Source: Caldilineaceae bacterium
GTDB lineage: Bacteria > Chloroflexota > Anaerolineae > Caldilineales > Caldilineaceae
Assembly (NCBI GenBank): GCA_022821545.1
Contig: JAJEDJ010000022.1
Location: 1 to 64,000 of the forward strand
Reading direction: 5' to 3'
DNA length: 64,000 bases
The position numbers and the translations under genes were made by a program. Shown piece by piece: positions 8,498-15,807 of the stretch. Every line of letters begins with the position of its first letter. The stretch's first letter is position 1. The notes beneath the pieces are model-generated. The model made no database searches. It was not told the DNA's origin and saw nothing but the letters and a program-made list of their open reading frames with translations.

Positions 8498-9328
8498 CTA
8501 AGCGAGAGCCATGCTTTTGAACGCCTCTACCTGGCCGCGGATGGCGCGTTCGGTGGGGAGGCGCTCGATGCTGGAGGCGCCGAAGAAGCCGGCGATTCCG
8601 GGCATCATTTTGAGGGCTGTGCCAACGTTTTCGGGCTCGTCGAAGGGTCCTCCGTGGCAGATGACGATCTGTTCGGGGTTGACCTTGCGGCCGGCGGCGG
8701 CCATTTCCTGCACTTTGTCGACCGCCTCCTCCAACGTGAAGGCTACGGCCGCGCCAATGCTGCCGGCGGTGGTGAGGCCGACGTGGGCGACGAGCAGGTC
8801 GGCGCCGGCTTCGGCCATGGCGGTCGCCTCCTCAGGTGTGAAGACGTAGGGCGCGGTGAACATGTCCAGCTGATGGGCGACGGCGACGGCCTCGACCTCC
8901 TTGTCATAGCCCATGCCGGTGCCTTCCAGATTCTGGCGGAAGGTGCCGTCGAGGAGGCCGACGGTGGGGAAGTTCTGTACGCCGCTGAAGCCGATCTCTT
9001 TGAGCTGCTTGAGAAATACGTGCTTGAGGCGGAAGGGATCGGTGCCGCAGACGCCGGCCAGGACCGGCGTGTCCTGCACGACCGGAAGCACCTCAGCCGC
9101 CATCTCGACGACGATGCCGTTGGCGTCGCCATAGGGCATCATGCCGGAGAGCGAGCCGCGGCCGGCCATACGGAAGCGGCCGGAGTTGTAGATGATGATA
9201 AGGTCGGCGCCGCCGGCTTCGGCAAACTTGGCCGAGATTCCGGTGCCGGCGCCGCAGCCAACAATGGGCCTTCCGGCCGCCTGCTGGGCCCGGAGGCGGG
9301 CGATGATTTCCTGTCTTGGAATCGACAT
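8498..9328 (-). CDS. Phosphoenolpyruvate hydrolase family (TIM-barrel) protein
   Basis: A 276-residue TIM-barrel protein. The N-terminal pattern RPIVGCGAGTGISAKFAEAGGADLIIIYNSGRFRMAGRG (split here only for description, residues about 20-58) is characteristic of the family annotated as PEP hydrolase or TIM-barrel signal transduction protein. It is related to the PEP mutase/isocitrate lyase superfamily. Its usual partner, a Tm-1-like protein, is the gene immediately upstream (gap 74 bp), and in plants and fungi the two domains are fused. The reaction in this context is unknown. It is the last gene of the cupin, Gfo/Idh, Tm-1-like, PEP-hydrolase operon. Confidence 0.82.
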   Translation of the reverse strand: MSIPRQEIIARLRAQQAAGRPIVGCGAGTGISAKFAEAGGADLIIIYNSGRFRMAGRGSLSGMMPYGDANGIVVEMAAEVLPVVQDTPVLAGVCGTDPFRLKHVFLKQLKEIGFSGVQNFPTVGLLDGTFRQNLEGTGMGYDKEVEAVAVAHQLDMFTAPYVFTPEEATAMAEAGADLLVAHVGLTTAGSIGAAVAFTLEEAVDKVQEMAAAGRKVNPEQIVICHGGPFDEPENVGTALKMMPGIAGFFGASSIERLPTERAIRGQVEAFKSMALA

Positions 9329-9402
9329 ATGGATTGCTCCCTGGACAGTTCGTAGAGCGTATCTGGCGTAAGGTTCGGCGTAGCGAAGGGGACGCGCCAG
9401 GA

Positions 9403-10617
9403 CTACTCCTGCAGCATCTCGAGAAGCAGAGCGACCGCTTTTTCGGCAAACTCGGGATCGTTGATGTTGGCGTCCATCTCGGTCAGCGGGATGCCGGCGC
9501 GCAGATCGCTTTTGAGGGCATCGTAGCAGGCCTGGTCGGCGCCTGGATCCCAGAAGCGGTCGCCATCGCTGTCCAACATGGAGACGCCGCCGAGGGGGAT
9601 CAGCACGGATACCTTGCCGGCCTGGCCTGCATTGGCGGCGGCGGCCAGCATTGCGCCCATCTGCCGGTTCTCCTCCTCATTGGTACGCAGGAGAGTGACT
9701 TCCGGGTTCCACTGGTAGAGGTTGCGGTCGCGGTAGTGGTCGGGCACAGTCTCGATGCCGCCGAAGTTGGCCATGTCTACGCAACCGGGAACGATGACGG
9801 TGGGGACGCCCTGGCGGGGCGCGGCCTGTACACGGTCCGGCCCGGCGCTGAAGACGCCGCCGCAGATTTCGTCGGCCAGCTCGGTGGTGGTCATGTCGAG
9901 ACAGCCGGCGATGTAGCCGTCGCTTATCAGGTCTTCCATCGTGCGGCCGCCGCTGCCGGTGGCGTGGAAGACAAGGACCTCGTAGCCCTCGGCCTCCAGC
10001 AGGCCGCGGGCGTGGTCGACGGCGGCGGTCGTGTTGCCGAACATGGAGGCGGCAATGAGGGGTCGCTCGGCGGGGGTGGCTTCGGCTTCGGTCTGGACCA
10101 TGCCGGCGATAGCGCCGGCTGCATTGGCGTAGATGGCGCGGCTGAGGCGGTTGATGCCGGCCACGTCGACGACGGAGGGCATGAAAGTGATGTCCTTGCT
10201 GCCGGCATAGACGCTCACGTCGCCGCCGCCGACGGTGGAAACCATCACTTTGGGCACGCCGACGGGCAGCGTGCGCATGGCTGCGGTAGCGATAGACGTG
10301 CCGCCGCTGCCGCCCATCCCCAGAATGCCGTCGAAACGGCCCTCGCCATAGAGGCGCTCTACAACGGAGGCCAGCCCCTGGGCCATGGTCCGCATCGCTT
10401 CATCCTTGCGCGTGCCTGAGGCCAGGTAGGCCAGATCGCCGCCGCCGGCGCTGGCGACTTCTGCGCGGCCGACATCAGGTTCAAAGGCGGGCTGGCCCAT
10501 CACGCCAAAATCGACTACGAGAGTTTGCAGTCCAGCAGCCTCGATCAGATCCTTGACAAAAGTGTACTCGGCGCCCTTGGTGTCCAACGCGCCGACGAGA
10601 AGAACGGTCCCGGACAT
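9403..10617 (-). CDS. Tm-1-like ATP-binding protein (UPF0261)
   Basis: A 404-residue protein starting MSGTVLLVGALDTKG, the standard start of the UPF0261/Tm-1-like family; the ATG at 10617 has AGGAGG 6 bp upstream. A longer frame to 10686 is rejected. The Gly-rich segment GMGGSGGTS, after the Tm-1 N-terminal domain, is the nucleotide-binding loop of this fold. The plant homologue Tm-1 binds ATP and blocks tobamovirus replication, but bacterial members have no established role and mostly sit beside PEP-hydrolase-like genes, as here. Its place behind an oxidoreductase and a cupin suggests a catabolic or small-molecule role rather than antiviral work. Confidence 0.85.
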   Translation of the reverse strand: MSGTVLLVGALDTKGAEYTFVKDLIEAAGLQTLVVDFGVMGQPAFEPDVGRAEVASAGGGDLAYLASGTRKDEAMRTMAQGLASVVERLYGEGRFDGILGMGGSGGTSIATAAMRTLPVGVPKVMVSTVGGGDVSVYAGSKDITFMPSVVDVAGINRLSRAIYANAAGAIAGMVQTEAEATPAERPLIAASMFGNTTAAVDHARGLLEAEGYEVLVFHATGSGGRTMEDLISDGYIAGCLDMTTTELADEICGGVFSAGPDRVQAAPRQGVPTVIVPGCVDMANFGGIETVPDHYRDRNLYQWNPEVTLLRTNEEENRQMGAMLAAAANAGQAGKVSVLIPLGGVSMLDSDGDRFWDPGADQACYDALKSDLRAGIPLTEMDANINDPEFAEKAVALLLEMLQE

Positions 10618-10700
10618 GGCATTCCTCCTGTAAAGAGGGGAGAGGAGACGAGCGAAGGCAGGCCGTCCCAGTCTTGCTCCCCGCAACGTGTTTCAAGTTT

Positions 10701-11792
10701 TCAGGCCGCGTGGGCCCTCTCTTCTTCCTCCTGGGCCTGGCGCAGGAACTCCTGGACTCTAACCGGCTGGCCGGTGTGGCTGCTCTCGATGGCGGCGAAG
10801 ATCAGAGCAACGGACTGCAGGTTGGCTTCGACATTGGTCTCCATGGGCGGGCCGCCATCCAGCCAGTCCAGGAACTGGGCAATGAGCCACTCGTTTCGCC
10901 ACTTGGCCTGCTGCATGAGTTGGACTTCCTCGCCCTGGCCTTCACGGCTGTACAGCTTTGGCTGGTAGGGAAATCGCTCGATACGGCGGCAGTCCATGAT
11001 CAGGGTCTCATTTTCACATTCGGCACGGAAGTACTCCTGCGACCAGCCGTTGAAACCGCTGGCGTTGGTCTTGGCCCCCTCGTAGAATGCGCGCGTGCCG
11101 TTCTCAAAAGTCATCATCACATGGCCCTGCGAGCCGGTGTTGTACTCGCCCCAGGTCGGATTCCAGGTCTGGGCGTAGATCGTGTCGCATTTTGAGTCGG
11201 CAAGGTCGGCGATGATGTCCAGATGGTGGACCGACCCTTCGATCATGAGGGTTTCTTCCATTGTATGTCTGAATTGCGCCCCCCAGTCACCGAAATTTCG
11301 CAGGCCGCAAGTAAAACGGCAGATGATGTAGTCGATGACACCGGCGCGGCCGGAACGGAGCTCACGGCGCAGGGTGGTCTTGTCCTGGTCGAAACGGTGG
11401 CTCATGGTCACGCCCATCTTTTTGCCTGCCCGCTTCACCTTGGCGGCGATGCGCACGGAGCCTTCCAGCGTATCGGCGATCGGCTTTTCGGAGATGATGT
11501 GCATGTCGTGGGCAAGGGCGACATCGACAACGGATTCGTGGAAGGCCGGAGGGACGACGACGGTGCAGAAGTCGGCCGGGTTTTCGTCGAAGGCGCGCTC
11601 GATATCGGTGTAGCACTTTTCCGGCGGCAGCCCCAGATGTTGCTGGGCGTTGATGAGGACGTCGGGGTTTACGTCTACAGCGGCAACCGGTTCGATGCGG
11701 CCGTCGGCGATGTTTGGGGGCAGGAAGCGGGAGCACCAGCCGTTGCCCTGTCCGCCGGTACCCACCTGGATCATGCGGTACTTGTTGGTCAT
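10701..11792 (-). CDS. Gfo/Idh/MocA family oxidoreductase
   Basis: A 363-residue NAD(P)-dependent oxidoreductase. The N-terminal Rossmann fold has the variant G-x-G-G-x-G (VGTGGQGNG, residues about 10-18). The family motif E-K-P is seen in IISEKPIADT near residue 101, and the catalytic-region His in EGSVHHLD near residue 195. Members oxidise or reduce cyclic sugars, inositols or sugar acids. It is the second gene of a four-gene minus-strand operon, 51 bp after the cupin and 83 bp before Tm-1-like. The C-terminal tail is highly charged (QAQEEEERAHAA). Confidence 0.88.
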   Translation of the reverse strand: MTNKYRMIQVGTGGQGNGWCSRFLPPNIADGRIEPVAAVDVNPDVLINAQQHLGLPPEKCYTDIERAFDENPADFCTVVVPPAFHESVVDVALAHDMHIISEKPIADTLEGSVRIAAKVKRAGKKMGVTMSHRFDQDKTTLRRELRSGRAGVIDYIICRFTCGLRNFGDWGAQFRHTMEETLMIEGSVHHLDIIADLADSKCDTIYAQTWNPTWGEYNTGSQGHVMMTFENGTRAFYEGAKTNASGFNGWSQEYFRAECENETLIMDCRRIERFPYQPKLYSREGQGEEVQLMQQAKWRNEWLIAQFLDWLDGGPPMETNVEANLQSVALIFAAIESSHTGQPVRVQEFLRQAQEEEERAHAA

Positions 11793-11843
11793 TAGGAGAA
11801 TCCTGTCTGCGTGGTCAGTTCATTGCCGTCTCGATTACGGGGT

Positions 11844-12242
11844 CTAGCGCAGCGAGCTCCATGGCTCTTCTTCGAATACATCGACGAGCGCGTAGCCTTC
11901 CTCGCCGATGCAGGGGCCGAGAATGGCCAACAGTTTGGCAGGGCTGCCCGAGTCGTTGAAGGAGGCGTGGACGACGTCGGCGCCGATGAAGGCGGAGTCA
12001 CCGCTGGAGAGCAGCTGCTTTTCCTGCTCGATCCACTGCTCTATTGTGCCGTCGATGACGTAGATTACCTCCTCCTGGTCCGGGTGCTTGTGAAAGGCAT
12101 GGCCCTGTCCGGTTTCAAGTGTGACTTCGATGACGACCAGATCACGGGCGGAGGTCGTGGCGGGACGGCTGGCCCAACCCATTACGCCCCAATCCATGTG
12201 ATCTCGCTCCATTGTCGAGGCAGTGATAAACTTACCTTTCAT
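11844..12242 (-). CDS. Cupin domain protein
   Basis: A 132-residue single cupin. Motif 1 is seen as G-x3-A-F-H-K-H-P-D-Q-E-E-x-I-Y-V-I-x-G (residues about 48-68), with two His and a Glu as the metal ligands; motif 2 is the G-D-S-A-F-I region with H at ADVVHASFN. The ATG at 12242 has AGGAG 8 bp upstream; a longer frame to 12350 lacks a site. It is the first gene of the operon with Gfo/Idh, Tm-1-like and PEP-hydrolase genes, and may be a sugar or acid isomerase or a metal-dependent oxygenase accessory. Confidence 0.82.
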   Translation of the reverse strand: MKGKFITASTMERDHMDWGVMGWASRPATTSARDLVVIEVTLETGQGHAFHKHPDQEEVIYVIDGTIEQWIEQEKQLLSSGDSAFIGADVVHASFNDSGSPAKLLAILGPCIGEEGYALVDVFEEEPWSSLR

Positions 12243-12419
12243 TGTCAATGCTCCTGTGAGAAGGACTCTTCGGGCGGTGGAGGCAAGAAGAGACCAGCAG
12301 ATGAGGTCGGTCCTGTTCGAAGGCCTGGCAACTGCGGTGGTTTTTGCCATGCAAGTATACCATAGGGACGGCGCGGAGACATGAAACAGAGTCCAACATA
12401 AACGACTGGAGAACCAGGG

Positions 12420-12622
12420 ATGTCAACGGAACGAAGGGACCACTGGAAGGAAAAGCTAAGCGAGTCCCGCGAGGCGCTGTTTGCGCTTCTTGCCGGCCTC
12501 TCGCCGGAACAGTGGCAGACGACGGTGTTCGCCGAGGGAGAAAGGTGGACGGTGGCAACTGTTCTCGCGCATCTGGTCGAAAGCGAACGGGGCATGAGCA
12601 TCCACGTTCACAAGATTCGAAA
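12420..12622 (+). pseudogene. DinB-family gene, 5' part (interrupted by transposon)
   Basis: Residues 1-67 of a DinB/YfiT-like four-helix protein, with ATG at 12420. The text W-x-V-A-T-V-L-A-H-L-V-E-S-E-R-G and IHVHKIRK contains the first metal-ligand His. An IS1595-family element is inserted after 12622. Joining 12420-12622 to 15839-16115 removes the element and one copy of the 8-bp duplication and restores one uninterrupted 159-residue frame, so this is a gene disrupted by a clean insertion. The frame otherwise runs 115 bp into the transposon and stops at 12737. DinB-like proteins are often metal-dependent thiol transferases. Confidence 0.9.
12615..12622. repeat. Target-site duplication, left copy
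   Basis: ATTCGAAA, identical to 15831-15838 on the other side of the transposon. Eight base pairs is the length expected for IS1595-family insertion. Confidence 0.92.
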
Positions 12623-12645
12623 GGCGATTATATCGCAAACTAAAC
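12623..12645 (+). repeat. Left terminal inverted repeat
   Basis: Starts GGCGATTATATCGCAAACTA and is 23 bp in all, the exact reverse complement of 15808-15830. The outer 14 bp include a palindrome GCGAT-TAT-ATCGC, so each tip can itself fold back. Confidence 0.93.
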
Positions 12646-12719
12646 GTGCTGCGCTGCGTGAGCGAAGACGTGAGCTTGCAGTTGGCGTTTACTTTTTCGG
12701 GAACGTTTTCGAGGATTTA

Positions 12720-12938
12720 CTAACCGGGGAGACGTGACAATATGTGCATTAGCACACTAACTTGAGCAGCACCAAGGCCAACAACTAAAGTCACGATAAC
12801 GCCAATAATCCACAGTGTAGTTCTAAGGGCTGCTTTAGAGACATCCTCTTTTGTTGCTAATGATGGCAACACACCTTGTATTTGCCCTATATCTTGAGCA
12901 AGTCGCACAGTTTCTGAATTATTACTATTGTCAGGCAC
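12720..12938 (-). CDS. Small single-span membrane protein (transposon passenger)
   Basis: A 72-residue protein from a GTG at 12938. AAGGA lies 8 bp upstream, and the start overlaps the stop of the AT-hook gene, so the two are translationally coupled. A polar N-terminus with a possible short coiled coil (IGQIQGVLPSLATKEDVS) is followed by one hydrophobic segment (TTLWIIGVIVTLVVGLGAAQ) and a short tail. I do not recognise a family beyond a loose likeness to small coiled-coil/transmembrane proteins with an ATKED motif. A longer frame from 12980 would overlap the upstream gene by 50 bp and is less likely. Confidence 0.6.
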   Translation of the reverse strand: MPDNSNNSETVRLAQDIGQIQGVLPSLATKEDVSKAALRTTLWIIGVIVTLVVGLGAAQVSVLMHILSRLPG

Positions 12939-13122
12939 CTTTTTCGTCCTTCTTATCCTTTTTCTGATACTGCCACTCAAAGCCAGGAGCTTTCGTATTC
13001 ACTCTAAACGCGGCCCTAACGACACTTGACGGGTCCGCGTCGATAGGCTCTGGCATTTGCAAAGGCGGACGTCCTCTCTTGCGCTTAGGCTTCTGTTGAG
13101 ATTCTTTCTTTTCTTTTCCCAT
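12931..13122 (-). CDS. Small basic AT-hook-like protein (transposon passenger)
   Basis: A 63-residue protein, MGKEKKESQQ..., with a canonical AT-hook core: KRKRGRPPL at about residues 14-22. After it comes EPIDADPSSVVRAAF, a pattern I recall from small accessory proteins of IS1595-type elements, though I cannot verify that here. Both ends are rich in Lys and charged residues. The ATG at 13122 has GAGAGGA upstream, and a TTG two codons earlier is possible. A strong promoter (13152-13180) drives it. It may bind the AT-rich minor groove of the element ends or of its own control region. Confidence 0.65.
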   Translation of the reverse strand: MGKEKKESQQKPKRKRGRPPLQMPEPIDADPSSVVRAAFRVNTKAPGFEWQYQKKDKKDEKGA

Positions 13123-13151
13123 TGTCAATTATTCCTCTCAGCAATAGAACA

Positions 13152-13180
13152 ATTCTAGCCAATTCGTGTAAATTTGTCAA
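13152..13180 (-). promoter_or_regulatory. Sigma-70-type promoter for passenger pair
   Basis: On the minus strand TTGACA (13175-13180) and TAGAAT (13152-13157) are spaced by 17 bp, about 25 bp upstream of the AT-hook protein start. Confidence 0.75.
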
Positions 13181-13218
13181 GGTTGCTTACTTGCCTCAAA
13201 TATGCTAGTCTGCCCCTA

Positions 13219-13315
13219 CCACAGTAGACGTAAAGTTTAGCAACATAGTTACACGGATGAGTGGGCGCATTGCGCCCCCTTGCTGGTTGCTAAACTATGA
13301 GTGTGTCTGCTGTGG
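13219..13315. repeat. Nested long inverted repeat upstream of passenger gene
   Basis: Three nested pairs: CCACAGTAGAC (13219-13229) with GTCTGCTGTGG (13305-13315), 10 of 11; AGTTTAGCAAC (13234-13244) with GTTGCTAAACT (13286-13296), 11 of 11; and a central GGGCGCA/TGCGCCC hairpin (13263-13277). The whole 97-bp stretch could fold as one branched hairpin in RNA or as a cruciform. It lies between the divergent passenger units. Confidence 0.75.
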
Positions 13316-13359
13316 TGGCTACCATTCATCTGCGTATCCACCAAGGGGGCACCCCTGCC

Positions 13360-13818
13360 ATGAAACTACTAGGCCCGGACGATGAGGAATTCATCCTCAA
13401 GGACGAAGAAAAAGCGGACGAGAACGAAGCGATCATTACAGAGCATATCGGTTTGCTTTCTCAGGAAGACGAACTTCTTGGTGATACATTGATGCGGATG
13501 TTAATTCACATTGATGTGGTTAGACACAACTTCTTCTTTGAGAGTTCGCTAGAAGCAGATGAACGCACTGACAGAATTGCTCACAATGCTATAATGGACG
13601 CTCTCAACGATGTAACCCAAGAGCTTCGTCAGGCAGCAGAAGAGATTGCCAAAAATTACGCTGAAGATGAAGCTGTGAAAGTGAAACAAGAAATGGAAGT
13701 TGCACTTATGAATTTTGAAAAAAATACGAAAGGCGCGCTTGCTCGTCACGACAAGGCAATTGATCGCCTATATGAAAAACGTTACCGCAACGAGAGGAAG
13801 GGCAAAGGCGCATCCTGA
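13360..13818 (+). CDS. Acidic helical hypothetical protein (transposon passenger)
   Basis: A 152-residue protein beginning MKLLGPDDEEF, from an ATG with AAGGGGG about 10 bp upstream. A longer frame starts at 13297, directly after the right arm of the inverted repeat, but has no ribosome site. The N-terminal 40 residues are strongly acidic; residues 80-150 are rich in Ala, Glu and Lys with a heptad-like look, suggesting coiled-coil or long helices. The last residues are basic (RYRNERKGKG). I recognise no family. It is followed at once by a terminator-like hairpin, so it is probably a single-gene unit. Confidence 0.6.
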   Translation: MKLLGPDDEEFILKDEEKADENEAIITEHIGLLSQEDELLGDTLMRMLIHIDVVRHNFFFESSLEADERTDRIAHNAIMDALNDVTQELRQAAEEIAKNYAEDEAVKVKQEMEVALMNFEKNTKGALARHDKAIDRLYEKRYRNERKGKGAS

Positions 13819-13824
13819 AATACA

Positions 13825-13852
13825 AAAGCCACCGTCGAAAGGCGGTGGCTTT
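13825..13852 (+). terminator. Terminator-like hairpin
   Basis: AAAGCCACCG (13825-13834) pairs perfectly with CGGTGGCTTT (13843-13852) around an 8-nt loop, 6 bp after the stop of the acidic passenger gene. The T-run is short (TTT). Confidence 0.7.
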
Positions 13853-13856
13853 GAGA

Positions 13857-13885
13857 TTGGGCTTGCCCTAAAATTGTGCTATTCT
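13857..13885 (+). promoter_or_regulatory. Possible promoter for small plus-strand gene
   Basis: TTGGGC (13857-13862), 17 bp, TATTCT (13880-13885), placed 35 bp before the ATG at 13921. The match is moderate. Confidence 0.45.
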
Positions 13886-13920
13886 AACCAAAAGATTTGA
13901 TCAGCAGAAGGATAACTTTA

Positions 13921-14211
13921 ATGATCGAAATTTTGGTTGATAAAGTTGTGTTGACGATGGATGCCCCTCAAGGTTTTATAGAGAAGAGACAAAATCTTGA
14001 AGAGCACCTACGGGCAGATTTCGTAATCTATCTACGCGCTGGTTCAGAGCAGCTAGATAATACCTCTTTCTGCGTCTCCATTCCCCATCAAGGAAAATCT
14101 TTAGACGAATTAGTTGATATAGCCCTTCAAGAGATTCTTGTTCCTCTTCAGAAAAGTGTTCAAGCCTTAGAAAATCGTAATTATCGAATAAGGTGGAATC
14201 GAAACCGCTGA
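13921..14211 (+). CDS. Small hypothetical protein (transposon passenger)
   Basis: A 96-residue protein starting MIEILVDKVVLTM. AAGGA lies 8 bp upstream of the ATG and a possible promoter precedes it. Alternating hydrophobic patterns (FVIYLRAG, FCVSIPH) suggest beta strands followed by a helix (SLDELVDIALQEIL). No family is recognised. It overlaps, on the other strand, a 92-residue frame coupled to the transposase. Only one of the two is likely to be the main product, and sequence alone does not settle which. Confidence 0.5.
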   Translation: MIEILVDKVVLTMDAPQGFIEKRQNLEEHLRADFVIYLRAGSEQLDNTSFCVSIPHQGKSLDELVDIALQEILVPLQKSVQALENRNYRIRWNRNR

Positions 14212-14254
14212 TAATGTCATCGAATTTATCTGCATCGAATTCAATTTTCGTCAT
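13976..14254 (-). CDS. Alternative small gene coupled to transposase (antisense overlap)
   Basis: A 92-residue frame that begins 3 bp after the transposase stop. GGGAG, formed by the last transposase codons, lies 7 bp before the ATG, which is the usual layout for translational coupling. The N-terminal half (DADKFDDIISGFDSTLF, FSEEEQESLEGLYQL) is acidic and protein-like; the C-terminal half is basic. It overlaps the plus-strand gene 13921-14211 almost completely. No family is recognised. Confidence 0.4.
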   Translation of the reverse strand: MTKIEFDADKFDDIISGFDSTLFDNYDFLRLEHFSEEEQESLEGLYQLIRLKIFLDGEWRRRKRYYLAALNQRVDRLRNLPVGALQDFVSSL

Positions 14255-14257
14255 TTT

Positions 14258-15196
14258 CTACTCCCTAATCAAATCATCATAAAGCAGTTTCTTTCCAGAA
14301 CCCTGCTTGGCGACCAGCTTCATCTGGTCAATCGTATCCAGTGGGCGCACATTGTGTCGCCCTTCAAACTCATTCACGTACCTGTGCAAGTGCTTCGGAC
14401 TCATCTGATGATACGTCCCATTATAGCCCCGCTTCATCATGGACCAGAACGATTCCAGCCCGTTTGTATGTGCCTGATCGCGCACGTATTCGCCCACGCT
14501 GTGGCCTACCGCCTGATGTTCCCTGGACAGTCCTGAATATGCCTTTGCCTCGTCCGTGTACACAACCGTTTCCTCTGTCGTGTTCTCCGTAACGAATCCC
14601 TGTAGCGTCTCCTTATCAGTAGCCTCCACAACCTGAGCCTGAACCTTGTTCGTGTCGCGTTCTTTCATGCCCACAACCGCAGTCTTGCCAACGGTGCCAC
14701 GCCCCGCGTTCAGCTTCTTACTCGCGTGCTTGTTCGATTCCTTCCCGCCAAAGTAACTTTCGTCTACCTCGACTTCGCCCTCGAACGTTTCGCTCCCTAT
14801 GTTCCATGCCTCACGGATACGGTGCGCCATGTGCCATGCGGTCTTCTGAGTAACTCCAATGTCACGGTGTAACTTCATGCTGGAGACACCCTTCAGGCTG
14901 GACGTAATCAAGTAGACTGCGATAACCCACTTCTGATACCCGACCTTCGAACTGTGCATGAATGAGTTGGTCTTTACGCTGAAGAATTTACGACAATCAC
15001 GACAGTGGAAAGGCATCTGTGGATGGTTCCCCTGTTTCGCCACGTTATCGCCTTCGCAGTGCGCGCATCGCAATCCGTCAGGCCAACGATTCTCTACAAA
15101 CCACTCTTCCGCGGTCTCGTCATCGGGGAACATTTGGAACAATTCCATCAATGTAATGCCTTTACGAAAATGCTTTCCTGGTGCTGACCGTGCCAT
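14258..15196 (-). CDS. IS1595-family (ISXO2-like) transposase
   Basis: A 312-residue DDE transposase. The N-terminal zinc ribbon is C44-x2-C47...C65-x2-C68. The ISXO2-like catalytic core has D145 (EVEVDESYFGG), D215 (VVYTDEAKAY) and E248 or N245 (TNGLESFWSMMKRG). A helix-turn-helix-like linker lies between (ITSSLKGVSSMKLHRDIGVTQKTAWHMAHRI, residues about 97-127). The ATG at 15196 has AAGGAG 8 bp upstream. Length and motifs fit a complete enzyme, so the element may still be mobile. Confidence 0.95.
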   Translation of the reverse strand: MARSAPGKHFRKGITLMELFQMFPDDETAEEWFVENRWPDGLRCAHCEGDNVAKQGNHPQMPFHCRDCRKFFSVKTNSFMHSSKVGYQKWVIAVYLITSSLKGVSSMKLHRDIGVTQKTAWHMAHRIREAWNIGSETFEGEVEVDESYFGGKESNKHASKKLNAGRGTVGKTAVVGMKERDTNKVQAQVVEATDKETLQGFVTENTTEETVVYTDEAKAYSGLSREHQAVGHSVGEYVRDQAHTNGLESFWSMMKRGYNGTYHQMSPKHLHRYVNEFEGRHNVRPLDTIDQMKLVAKQGSGKKLLYDDLIRE

Positions 15197-15345
15197 CGTT
15201 CGTGCTCCTTTCGCTGTTCGATTATACGAACAATACTAAACGATTTTGGCATTTTTGTCAAATCAGCCTGGCACTGCTGTGAGTTCAGCGAAATTAGCGC
15301 GGATTTTGGACAAACGCGCCAAGTCTATGATACGATTTTTTGTGG

Positions 15346-15455
15346 GCTGTGCCTCTACTGTGCGCTCTGCTTAGCGCGTAGGCAGAGCGTTAGCGCGTGG
15401 ACAGTTTGACCCCGAAATAAAAAAATTATGAACCACGAATAACAGTAGAGACAGC
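15346..15455. ncRNA. Structured non-coding region A in transposon (candidate RNA)
   Basis: An outer stem pairs GCTGT-GC-CTCTACTGT (15346-15361) with ACAGTAGAG-ACAGC (15442-15455), 14 pairs with a 2-nt bulge. It encloses a perfect hairpin CGCTCTGC (15363-15370)/GCAGAGCG (15382-15389) and a direct repeat TTAGCGCGT. It contains no reading frame of note and lies 150 bp upstream of the transposase start. It could be a small RNA, a transposase-binding site or a long leader. Strand is unknown. Confidence 0.45.
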
Positions 15456-15560
15456 TCACTTACCAGTATATATTATATCACTCCGTAATCGTACAAGCAA
15501 AACTGCTCGATTACGTTTGGCGACTGCTCTGGCACTGCCTTGAAATCGAGCTTGATTTGT

Positions 15561-15720
15561 AGAGAAAACGCCCTCATGTTAATATGATTGGCGAGGGCGT
15601 TCTCTCTCAACAAACCTTGTGCAGCATACAGGGCGCGTGTGAAAGGATGTGCATTATGGAACTTCTCATTGAGAAGCTGATAATGCTGGAGACGGGCCTA
15701 GGCTTTAATGCACCGTCTCC
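15561..15720. ncRNA. Structured non-coding region B in transposon (candidate RNA)
   Basis: Four hairpins in a row. (1) 15561-15575 with 15593-15607, 14 of 15 pairs. (2) CCTTGT (15615-15620) with ACAGGG (15628-15633). (3) GCATTAT/ATAATGC (15651-15657, 15680-15686), enclosing CTTCTC/GAGAAG (15662-15676). (4) GGAGACGG (15688-15695) with CCGTCTCC (15713-15720), with the palindrome GCCTAGGC in its loop. Such density is unusual for a transposon end and hints at a folded RNA. No coding frame is seen. Confidence 0.45.
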
Positions 15721-15807
15721 CCCAATCCCACCAAGAAATAGTATAACATAAACGCAACACAAACAACAACACTACTCGTTCAAGTCACGCTGCTCGCTGT
15801 CGTGGCT

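Noticed and set aside
9403..10617. Tm-1-like protein as an antiviral gene
   Set aside because: The antiviral role belongs to plant Tm-1; bacterial members sit in metabolic operons, as here, with no other defence genes near.
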